A DNA stretch of 64,000 nucleotides, from assembly GCF_022605725.1 (NCBI RefSeq), contig NC_065558.1:3844001-3908000 (forward strand), in the 5' to 3' direction. The position numbers and the translations under genes are program-made. Below are positions 47,255 through 56,599 of this stretch, in pieces (the first letter of the stretch is position 1; every line of letters starts with the position of its first letter). The notes beneath the pieces are model-generated. The model was not told the origin of the DNA, did no database searches, and saw only the letters and a program-made list of their open reading frames with translations. This DNA comes from Anthonomus grandis grandis (lineage: Eukaryota > Arthropoda > Insecta > Coleoptera > Curculionidae).

Positions 47255-48490
47255 CCAATGAACCAAGATTTGATAAAACAAGCACTTGATGCTGTGAGTT
47301 CGGATGATCCAAAAGATAAATTGACTAACAAAGAAGCTGCAAAAGTGCGTTGCAAGTCAACACTTACTGGGCAACCACCGAAATTTAAAAATTCAAGAAA
47401 TACTGAATACTATTAATTAGCCATGCTGTGAAGAGAGTATTTACAGATAAAGAGGAATTAAGCTCTAGCCATAATGCAATATGGTTTAAGAAAGAATCTT
47501 AGAGGCAACTAGTTTAATCTGAATGACAAGTTTTAACAAGACTAACGTTAGACTTTTCTACAACAATGTTAAAGAGATGCATAGAAAATATGATTCTTTT
47601 TCCCCAGATAATATTTGGAATCTAAAGGAGATCAAGAATAGTTGCATCGAAAGGTGTAAAGTAGATAATCAATGCTACTTCAGCTAAAAAAAGAGCCCTC
47701 ATAACTGTTATCGGTGCAGTGAATGTAATTGGTAATGCGTTACCTCCTATATTGATCTTTCCACGAATCAATCTTAAAAAAATCTTTTTGTGATGTATTG
47801 GCATAGCAATTTCCTGAGGTCGATCAAACGAAAAAAACATCGTTTATGAAATTTTTGAATTTTTTCATAAATTCTGTCAAAAGCTTTTAGAATGATCGCG
47901 TCCTGACAATTCTAGACAACCATGAAATCCACTTTGGTCTATCAATTCTTGACAAGGCATCTGATGCAGGTATTAATTGTTTCTTGGTTTCCACATACCT
48001 CACAAAGGCTGCAGCCTTTACAAACAGAAGAACTATTACAACCAAGTCGTTGAAGCCTAGATTCTTAAAAACAAAGGAAAAATCTTTGATATATACAACA
48101 TTGCAGAGGCCTTGGGACCATCATATTCTCGTGACGGGTAATATTTTGCCCAGCTTTTGAAAATCATGAATATTGTTAAATAAATCTTTACTAAAAAATA
48201 TTTTCTTTGTTCCTACGTGACCGATAGATCTGCAAACACTGAAAGGATTTGTACCACTATCAATGATTCCTTATCCTCTTTGTTATTCTTACCTATTCCA
48301 TCTACATCTTCAGCCTTGCACCCTGTTATTGATGCATCTTTAGATTCTATGCCCTCAACATCAACTTGCAGTTTCTCAACTCCGCTTTCATGTGCAGTTC
48401 CTAAGATGCAAAGATCAAATACAAATAAGACAAAGACTTTTCTTAGAAAACGTTCAGCGTTATCCTAAGGCGGAAGAAGAATAAAAGGAA
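47255..48490 (+). pseudogene. Dead Tigger-type transposase (second pogo lineage)
   Basis: Pieces in changing plus-strand frames follow the order of a Tigger transposase. NQDLIKQALDAVSSDDPKDK plus TNKEAAKVRC near 47260-47350 is the psq helix-turn-helix. FYNNVKEMHRKY with FSPDNIWNLKEIK near 47555-47640 is the region of the first catalytic Asp, with Lys in NLKE where NLDE is expected. VIGAVNVIGNALPPILIFPR lies near 47710-47765, ILDNHEIHF near 47910-47935 keeps the second Asp, and FDIYNIAEALGPSY lies near 48080-48125. The third Asp region is unrecognisable. The C-terminal Ser/Thr-rich tail with KTFLRKRSALS ends near 48467. Many stops and frameshifts; it is unlike the intact pogo at 19367. Confidence 0.8.
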
Positions 48491-48519
48491 AGACGGGAGA
48501 TGGCCAAGAAGAACCACGG
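48312..48519 (+). repeat. 208-bp perfect direct repeat, copy 1
   Basis: Identical to 48541-48748 in every base I compared, with a 21-base spacer. It covers the tail of the dead Tigger transposase and its 3' flank. Confidence 0.93.
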
Positions 48520-48540
48520 AACCACACACAGAACCACAGA

Positions 48541-48748
48541 AGCCTTGCACCCTGTTATTGATGCATCTTTAGATTCTATGCCCTCAACATCAACTTGCAG
48601 TTTCTCAACTCCGCTTTCATGTGCAGTTCCTAAGATGCAAAGATCAAATACAAATAAGACAAAGACTTTTCTTAGAAAACGTTCAGCGTTATCCTAAGGC
48701 GGAAGAAGAATAAAAGGAAAGACGGGAGATGGCCAAGAAGAACCACGG
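48541..48748 (+). repeat. 208-bp perfect direct repeat, copy 2
   Basis: Second copy. The spacer (48520-48540) is built of ACCACA-like phrases that also occur at the repeat ends, as expected if slippage or unequal exchange made the duplication. Confidence 0.93.
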
Positions 48749-48769
48749 TTACTATTTCTTATCACCAAT

Positions 48770-49400
48770 ATCCAAAGACTTTAGCGCAGCAAAAGAGTCT
48801 GTAAGAATTTTTTTCTTAAGACCAAAGTAAGTTTGACAGCTTTCCCAAACTCTTCGTCTCACCTTTCTAGCTTTTTAGTAGCCCCAATGTTAATAGTTTC
48901 TAAATATATATTATCAGCACAAGTACCTGCTTCATTCTGCTTCAGCTTTTAATCACCTGCCACGTCGATTTTCTTCAAATTATTCAAGATTTTAAGAACT
49001 ACTTCTGGATTATTTCAAAGCGATTGCTTGTAGGCTATTATCAGTCAAACTGAAGTTGCGAAGGCTTGTGAGCTCTTTGCATACTTGCTGGCTTAATGGA
49101 GCTCAGCTAGGCTAGCTGCACCAGAGAATGTTTTTGAAGGTACTCAAGTGAAGAAATTGTGAATTAAGTATAGTAATCTTAAGCTAAGTAGTCTACTAAG
49201 AGTTTTCTCTACAGTATTTTCAAAATCTGGTTCTGGCGGCAGTTCAGCTCCTGTAGCTTAAGCAAAATGGAGAATACCCCGTCAGTGATTTCTTCCAAGA
49301 ATAAACTGAGCACCGTCATTAATCCTTCAAAATCTTAAGAAATGATGTTCATATAACTCTATTACAAAAATAATTGTTTCTTGAAGGATTGAAAGTTTTC
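48770..49400 (-). pseudogene. Leucine-rich-repeat-like gene relic
   Basis: In shifting minus-strand frames, LRR-like segments follow each other. LLKLQELNCRQNQIL is near 49250, LSRLLSLRLLYLIHN near 49180, ELTSLRNFSLTDNSLQAIAL near 49040, ILNNLKKIDVAGD near 48975, YLETINIGATKKLE near 48895 and FAALKSLDIGDKK near 48780. Spacing is roughly 25-35 residues. The style recalls ribonuclease-inhibitor/RanGAP-type repeats, but I cannot assign a parent gene. Stops and frameshifts separate the segments. It could be a retrocopy of a host gene, or a decayed exon. Confidence 0.4.
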
Positions 49401-50074
49401 CACCTCCCTTTATTAAAATCAAAAACGCTAGTAACTAAGAATGTTTAAAATTAGCTCTTATTTAGAAATAGTGTTATGTAATGTACCGTTTATGTTTTAA
49501 CATATGTATGTTCATAGGCTTTAGTTCTTTTTATACTATTAAATTAGCAAATTGAATGTATTAGCAGCGTAATATATTATTAGAAAGAATATCGTTATTA
49601 TTATTATTAACGCTTCCCTCTTAAGACCCCTACGAAATCCGGGTCTTTGTAAGAGAAAATGGCTAGGAACCTGACTAAAATGATTGTTTTGTACGTAGTT
49701 AAATGAAGTGCATCAGAAAAACATAATTTAAGTATATTACTGAGACTATTAAAACACTGAGAGAGATATATGTCCAAAAAACTTCCCAAAAACTAATATC
49801 TTGATTAGATACCTATTTAAGCATAATAGTCTAATGGTTGGAACCTCAAATCACAAGACTCTTTGTTTTTATTGAATAGTTTTAAATCGTCTCCCAAATA
49901 TGCGTGTCTAGATTGAAATAAAGAGTTTTAGTTAGTGGTAAAACTGTGTTCTGATTGGACCTATTTCAAAGTTTTTTAAAATATCTATGGGTGATTTAAT
50001 TGATTGACTAAATAGGGGAATGAACATTTTATTCAAATATATGAGAAATTGAATTTTATTTTTAATAAGCAAAA
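49401..50074. other. AT-rich spacer, no gene seen
   Basis: Nothing recognised. It may contain the unrecognisable 5' part of the LINE relic that follows. Confidence 0.4.
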
Positions 50075-50890
50075 TTCAAGAGAACTATGGAAATGCTTAA
50101 AGACATTACCACAGACATTAGCTCCGTGCGGAGCTATTTACATCTGTGACATTACTCCCGAATAAAAATGTATCTAGACCAAAGGAAATTATTTTTCAAC
50201 GGGGACTACTGAGAACGTGCACGGATATAGCCAATGAATTTATCAAGTATTTCGTGGAGATTAATGCGAATTTCAAATTGGCAATAATTTGACAATCTGC
50301 TAATTTTATGTACTGGAATCTATGCTGCAAATCACAGCCTTACAGAGTTCACTAGGTTTGAAAATGTTCCAATGGTTGATTAGAAAGAATTGTGCATGGA
50401 GTAAAAAGAAATGCTGTGAATCCGGCATTTCAACAAGGGTTTTGAAAAATGCTCTTGCAGTCGGTTGGAAACGACGAGGCATTTTCCAGGAACGTCATTA
50501 TTGGTGGTTCCGGTACCGAAGGTTCCAGGTACTAAATAGCACTCGAATTTTAGATGGCTCAAAACTGTGCCAGTATACGAGAAATTATTGGAACTCATTG
50601 CCAAGGAACAGCTGCAGAGACATTGTAATGAAAATAATATAATGACATTATTGCGCGACTGTGATGGTTGGTATATATCATGAGTTTGTTAGGGCAATTG
50701 GATGACAATAATCTAGTTTTAGCTGTATTTTTAGATTTTATCAAAACTCAATCGAACAAAAGCTCGATACTGTTAATAGCCATATTCTAATTGAAAGTAG
50801 AGAATATGGTTATAAAGCACTTAGCCTTGGATTGGTTAAAATTGTAGTTATCTGGTAGGACCTCTGAGACTGAGAGCAAAAACAGCTTCT
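50075..50890 (+). pseudogene. LINE reverse transcriptase relic, N-terminal half
   Basis: Plus-strand fragments in order: NSRELWKCLKTLPQT near 50077, RPKEIIFQRG then CTDIANEFIKYFVEI near 50175-50265, LLVVPVPKVPGT near 50500-50540, TVPVYEKLLELIAKEQLQRH with CNENNIM near 50570-50645, LDDNNLVLAVFLDF near 50700-50740 and LALDWLKL plus LSGRTS near 50825-50870. This is the order of a CR1/I/Jockey-type reverse transcriptase up to the DFSKAFD region and beyond. There are several stops and frameshifts. The relic ends where the next mariner-like element begins. Confidence 0.85.
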
Positions 50891-51564
50891 TTATAATTTA
50901 ACCCCAAAATAACATGTACAGGATGTCCCATTTTGGGTACTTTTACGGGATATCTCCGTTATTTTTAGATATAGAGACAGTTGCGTTTTTCGCGACACTG
51001 TGCTTACTTTTTCGTAAAACTAAAGATGCTGTTAACAAAATTTTCATAGCCCTTTTATTTTTTAAGATACAGGGCATTTTTGAATTTTTTTGCATTTTGG
51101 GACTCCTATCGTATTTCCGTTTAAAGTTTTTGTAAAAGTAAAATTAATTCTTATAGATTTTTTTCCGTAGAATCCAGTGTAGATATATTGTTTTTTTGAT
51201 TAATATTTTCAATATTTCAGAGTTATAAACCAAACTTGTGTTTTCTTTAATGGAACACCCTGTATATTTGTAGTTCATAATATTGGCCTTTTTTACATTT
51301 TTAAAAATATATAACAATATGGACTTATTTTCAAAAATACGCAAATAACTAACAATTTTCTAAATGAAATGCATAATTTAATAGTAGGTTATGAATAACA
51401 ATAATAGACAAATAAAAAGTTCCGAATTAATAACGACGAATGGAAAATTGCATCATTCTTATTTTTTTTGTAATAAAGGAACATGAAAAACAAATATATA
51501 AATTTAATAAACACTATAAGAAAACAACTATACAACAAAACAACAATGTAACATAACAACATTT

Positions 51565-51753
51565 TTACAAGAGATATTCAAAATGACCACCATCTTCTCT
51601 GATACAAAATTGGCACATTGTTGTAACCCTTTCAATAGCATTCAAAATAATAATTTGTCTGCTCAGATTTTGAAATGCTAAATGAATTGGGTCTTGAAGT
51701 TCTATGAGATTATTACATTGTCTTTTATACACTTGATCTTGTATATACCCCCA
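51565..51753 (-). pseudogene. Mariner-like transposase C-terminal fragment
   Basis: A 62-codon minus-strand frame starts WGYIQDQVYKRQ and ends CIREDGGHFEYLL before the stop at 51565-51567. It corresponds to the region from WGYLKDKVY to GGHIFEHLL of the protein at 14553-15592. The catalytic domain is gone, and at 51754 the sequence changes abruptly to a TTTA-rich insertion. Confidence 0.85.
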
Positions 51754-51990
51754 TAAAATTATTTATTTATTTATTAACGGTATCAACCAATTTAAATAAA
51801 AACAAAAATCCAACAAAAATAAAATAATACAAGAGATACTAATATTAATTCAACTTAAGCTTGATAATAGTAAGACATTAATTAATGTTACCAATTAATT
51901 TAAAGAAACATGTTAATTTAATAATACATATTTGTAATTTTTTTTGTTTCTTGTTATAGACATGGCCTCCCATTAAATTATGAATTTAAT
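51754..51990 (-). mobile_element. Possible truncated retroelement tail inside the mariner-like element
   Basis: Transposase sequence stops at a run of TTTA repeats (TAAA on the minus strand), followed by AT-rich sequence that does not match the family. A 5'-truncated LINE ending in TAAA repeats would look like this. No coding part or target duplication was identified, so this is tentative. Confidence 0.35.
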
Positions 51991-52423
51991 CATTTAAATT
52001 TAGAAACTTGTAATTTTTTTGCGTATTTTTGAAAATAGGTCCATACTATTATATATATTTTTAAAGAGGTAAAAAAAGGCCAATATTATGAACTATAAAT
52101 ATATAGGACGTGCCAACAAAAAAAAACATAAGTTTGAGTTATAGCTCAGAAACTATTGATAAAAAAAAATATATTTACACCACTGGATTCTACGGAAAAA
52201 ATCTATAAGAATGAATTCTTCCTTTTACAAAAACTTAAGATAACGGAGATGTAAAAAATTCAAAAATACTTTGTATCTTAAAAAATAAAAAGGCTGTGAA
52301 AATTTTGTTAACAGCATCTTTAGTTTTCCAAAAAAGTAGCACAGTGTCGCGAAAACCGCAACTCTCTATGTCTAAAAATAACGGAGATATCCCGCAAAAG
52401 TACCCAAAATGGAACACCCTATA

Positions 52424-52997
52424 TATACAAGTACAATATACATAATGCACACATCCCTTTTAACTTTAATAACTTATAAATTGTATTATTATGAAAAGAA
52501 TGAAGTGTATATGAAATAGATTGAATTGTTCGTTGTGGCCGAGAGCATAAAGCTCGATCAAAGGCGTCACGAGCCACAGTAAACGCGCATGCAATAATGG
52601 ATTTTGTAATGCAATTATGGCGAGTCAAAGAAGAAGCGTATTGTTACATCTCACCGTCAGCGATCGTATTGCACAACGCTAAAGTGATTCCGAACCGGAT
52701 TAGTTTGCACTTGTAGCTACGTACAAAGCTGCGCGCCTTTGAGCCTCGGTTGCCATTGTAAACAATTTTACTAAAAGGGCCCTGGATAGTTCGATTATTT
52801 TCTACTATCCCACTATCTCATTTACTGGATATTTTGGAAAGTTCTTCTCTTTTATGGATCAATTCTATAGCTGTTTGATATTTATGAATTTATTCAATAC
52901 AATAAATAGCATCACAATTTCTATGTTTTTAGATTGGAAGCTAAGTGCATCATCCAACTTGGAAAGCAACACATAATATTGGCAAGATGTTTATTGA
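52424..52997. other. Spacer with a G+C-richer block
   Basis: 52510-52770 contains CGCG-rich phrases in otherwise AT-rich surroundings. It could be a host promoter or the 5' part of the ribozyme-bearing element, but no frame or motif decides this. Confidence 0.35.
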
Positions 52998-53306
52998 CCA
53001 AAGGGGATGAGAGAAAGTAAACTCGTGCAGAAAATAATACGGAACAGAACGCTAATTAACAGAAAAGACATATTTATCTAAATACAAAAACTACACACTG
53101 ACTCACACTAACATAAATAAAAATATAAAATAAAATATGTCTACACCATCGTGTATCGACTAAAATATGAACTTTAAAACGCCAAATATCACATCCAATT
53201 GTCGTTTAATTTTGTTAATTTTATTTAGGTCTGATGATGCCCTAATGCGGCGAAACGCGTAACCTGAGTTATGATACTTTGAGTTTACTTTCTCTCCCCC
53301 CCTTTA
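52998..53306 (+). repeat. Inverted-repeat-bounded block holding the second ribozyme
   Basis: AAAGGGGATGAGAGAAAGTA (starting near 53000) is repeated inverted as TTTACTTTCTCTCCCCCCCT near 53283-53303. The hammerhead lies just inside the right copy. The arrangement could be a solo terminal repeat of a Penelope-like element; the inference rests on the ribozyme type. Confidence 0.5.
53225..53267 (+). ncRNA. Predicted type I hammerhead ribozyme
   Basis: UUAGGU, core CUGAUGA (53231-53237), stem II GCC/GGC (53239-53241 with 53249-53251), core GAAAC (53252-53256), palindrome ACGCGU, cleavage triplet GUA ending at 53261, then ACCUGA (53262-53267). Stem I is 6 bp with one G-U pair. It has the same layout as the ribozyme at 47196-47239, but stems I, II and the palindrome all differ in sequence while keeping pairing. 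Sequence downstream (TAAGTCTCTTTGAG) also matches that copy, so both belong to one element family. Confidence 0.75.
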
Positions 53307-54574
53307 GTCATATATTTAAGTCTCTTTGAGAATAATGGATGATTATTTTGAAGATGGTTATTTATTGGTGATCATATAAGGACCCAACATGGAAAAAAAT
53401 CCAAAATGGCAACCGCAATATAAACCAACATAAATCGAAATTTAAATTAACAGCTACAGTAGCAGCTACACTAGCAGCAGTTTTTTTTCAAGGTATTTTT
53501 AAAAGAACTTGGAGGTATACTAAAGAAATCCAAATTCTTAAAATATTAGTTGCTGCTTTTGGCGATTTTAGATAACAAAGAATTTCGAGCAAAATTCGTT
53601 TTTTTTAAAGAAATTTAAAGAATTTTATCAAATTTTTGGTTCTCTTGAGAAATGATTAAATTAAAAAGTGGCAAAGCGTTCAGATGATCATTATTAACTT
53701 TATACAGAAATTTAATGTTTGTATATGTACGCCTATAGAAATGTTATTACAGTAAAATGTTTTCAAATTGCATCAACACGATTACCACTAAATTTGGTTT
53801 TAAAAGAAAAGAACTTATGAAGTCTGTTTTGCATGCTTTCCAAATGATTAATCTAAACCCTATACTCCATATTATGCAACTAAAATTCAACCTTACCGAA
53901 AATAAAGGTATCAAATAGATATATAACTTTCAAAAAATACATATATCCTAGTAATCAAGATAATTCCGATGCTATTAATTCAATATGAATTTCGAAAGTT
54001 AACTTAGAGGCGAGTGTAATCTCCTGATCTCGTAGATGATCTATTTTAGAAAGGCAAATAATGTTTATTTTGTAATTAAATTTAAAAATATTTCAATTTT
54101 TTTAAAACCGTTATTCCTATATTTTTGAATATTTTAGATTTTAAATATTTAGACATCTTTTAATAATTCCATAAGCTTTAACTTTTGGAAACTTATTGAA
54201 GATTTTATGAAGAACTTTGACTAATTAACCATTTCAGTTTCTTTAGCTAAAAAAAATTAAAACAAATCTTTATTTAATATTTTTTTTAGTTAATATGATT
54301 GTAAAAATATTTTTTTAATTTGTTTATTTCTTTTCGGATTTTTTGCTTTTTGCTGCTAAATTGAGCAGATTCATCGGCGTCTACAAATACACTTGGAAAA
54401 TAATTAATTATCTTAAGAATGATCGCCAAATGGATCAGCGATATCTTTGTCGCTCATATCTAAGATCTTATTATGATCTTAAACTCCGTCTTCTTCTTTA
54501 TCATGCAATGCTTCATCCATTAGGTTTTGTAGAAAAATTAAGCCTCTCGGCTCGCCTGAATCATTTGTAATTTA
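53307..54574. other. AT-rich spacer, no gene seen
   Basis: No gene, repeat or element with ends was recognised. Confidence 0.4.
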
Positions 54575-55400
54575 TGGACCTATTTGACCCTTTTCAATAA
54601 AATAATTAAAAAATCCTACTCTTAAGTATTATGAATTTAATTTCTATTTCCATCAAAAAATTTAAGAAACCTTTAATGAATTTAAATCAGATGTTAAGAA
54701 AAAGACCATTATCTGCACAGTTATCAATAAGCCTGTCTAAATCATTTTGGATATTCAGAGTCAGGGTAGTTATAAATTTTATTATTAATATTTAAATCTG
54801 CATCTTAGTCTGCAGAAAGTAAGAAGTTTGAATGGTGAAACAGGTTCTAAATAGGATTTTTGTAAAAGTGGTAAAAACATCCAATGAAAATATCTAGATC
54901 GGTAATTTTTTACATAAAATTCCACTAATTTAAAGACGCTGCCACCCACATAGCTGAGGTATGTGCCTAGTATAGCTAGGTGAAGATTACGATTTATTTT
55001 GTCACATGCCGTACTAAAATCTGTATAAACAGCATCAACTTGAGTCCGGTCATTCATATTCTCATGCATATATTCAGCAAATACGAAAAAGATCAGCATC
55101 AATAGACCCTCCTCTATAAAAACTGTGCTGTTTAAAACTTTTTTTTTGATAAATTAAAATGATATTCATAGATCAACTTCTTTAAAGGCATTGCTACCAT
55201 AGAAAGTTTGCTAATTGGTCTATAATTTGTGCAATCCCTCTTTGTTCCCCCTTTACATATTGGGACAATCGTGGCACTTTCTCTCAAAAACTCTCGATAA
55301 TTTAAAGAGTAATTATAAAAATAAGTTCAGGAATTAAACTTTAGGTCCATTAGATCCTCTCATCATTTTAAAGACATTACTTTTCCAATTGAAAGGCCTG
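54575..55400 (-). pseudogene. LINE reverse transcriptase relic
   Basis: Minus-strand fragments from high to low coordinate: ATIVPICKGG and CTNYRPISKLSMVAMPLKKL near 55260-55170, then HSFYRGGSIDADL near 55125, QVDAVYTDFSTACDKINRNL near 55045, FVKNYRSRYF-like sequence near 54900, SAD-stop-DA at about 54805 (the ADD box with the second Asp codon now TAA) and NIQNDLDRLIDNCADNGLFL near 54750-54695. The order is that of a Jockey-type reverse transcriptase. Several stops and frameshifts, so non-functional. Confidence 0.8.
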
Positions 55401-56599
55401 AAAAAGTACACAATACTTATACATACTTATTAAAAGTACAACATAAGTTGCATTTCTTCTAGATTATGCACTACACTATCTGGAAAACGTAAGTTATTTA
55501 GGTTTCTAGTGTGTTTACACCTGATTATGTTTATACCGCTCTAACTCCAATCCAATTATTTAAATGCACTTTCCACACGAACTTAATAAATATACCTGAA
55601 CTGCCAATCCATTAAAAAATAAATGACCATACTGTGGTGACGATACACAAAATATCTGGGTTATGCGGGAACAGACTTTGCTTAAATATATTTAGCCTAA
55701 TTCGCAGCCCTTGTGCATTGTGATAAATTACATGTTAAATACAAGTCGTCGTATCGAATTAAAAAGGGAGAAACAATTTTCAAAAATGAGACGGTATAAT
55801 AAAACCTAATTTAATTGATAAGTTAAGGGAAGATTATGTAGACTAAGCCCAAGGCCAGTAAAGAGAAAATTAATAATTCACTTGGCCATTTCTATACGAT
55901 TCCCATGACGGTACTAGACCACATTTGCGGTATCACTTGCGCCCAAAATACAATATGACGCCTGAAAAGGGTCGGTCGCCCCGAAACCATTGTCGCTGTT
56001 ACATAATCATAAACATCTGATTAGAGGGAGCAAGTTGCCCTTTAGGCTGACTGGTGTGCGCCCTTATCCAGATGTACCGTACATTGTCACTTTTCACCCC
56101 CTTCGCTATAAAAGGGGTTCGCCGTCGAGTACAGGGATGGCCTCGTGTTTATTTTGAGACAACGCTTAATTTATTTACTTTACCGAATGATTTCGGGCGT
56201 CTTAGGTGGGGTATTAATTAGGTTAATGGAGGGCGTATTTTGACAAATTATTGGCATTCTCAGTGGCTGAATGGTGAGAGAATAGTATTCGAGCCTATTT
56301 CGGTTCTGTTCAAGGAAAAAAAAAGCCAATCAAAATCCTCTTAGCGCACCCTTTAGTGTTATGGTAAGGTTACAATTATTTAATTTCGAACGGGGTTTGC
56401 ATTGGCAATAGGGTAACTCCCATGGGGTAACGGACGCTGAATAGAGTTTAATTATTGCATCGGGAAAGAATGGAGCGGAAACATTTCTAATTGCGCCCTT
56501 GCTTTTTATTCGGACAAGTGCTTCGGTGCACATGTTGCCGATTTTAAATGGATTGTGTGGGAAATGCGAACATGTGTGGAAAATTTCGCTATATACTAT
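55401..56599. other. Less AT-rich, single-copy-looking stretch
   Basis: 55860-56560 is among the least AT-rich parts of the window, with many CpG dinucleotides and no repeats. No open frame with a known domain was seen. It is the best candidate here for conserved host regulatory DNA. Confidence 0.4.
56107..56114 (+). promoter_or_regulatory. TATA-box candidate
   Basis: TATAAAAG is followed by a G+C-rich stretch in which a start site would fall near 56137. The first ATG after it (56137) opens a frame of only six codons, so no protein product is apparent. Confidence 0.3.

Larger units (their letters stand above)
50919..52421 (-). mobile_element. 1.5-kb mariner-like element with terminal repeats of about 430 bp
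   Basis: Starts CAGGATGTCCCATTTTGGG at 50919 and ends with the inverted partner (CCAAAATGGAACACCCTA) at 52421, with TA on both sides (50917-50918 and 52422-52423). Arms 50919-51360 and 52010-52421 pair with scattered mismatches. The left arm has an internal GGAACACCCTGTA end near 51250-51265, similar to the nested pieces in the 13.75-kb element. It retains only the last part of a transposase. Confidence 0.88.

Noticed and set aside
47622..47840. 72-codon minus-strand open frame
   Set aside because: Antisense shadow of the dead Tigger transposase, whose plus strand holds the family motifs.
50914..52450. Open frames at 50914-51135 and 52235-52450 with similar peptides
   Set aside because: They are the two arms of the 50919-52421 element read in mirror orientation.
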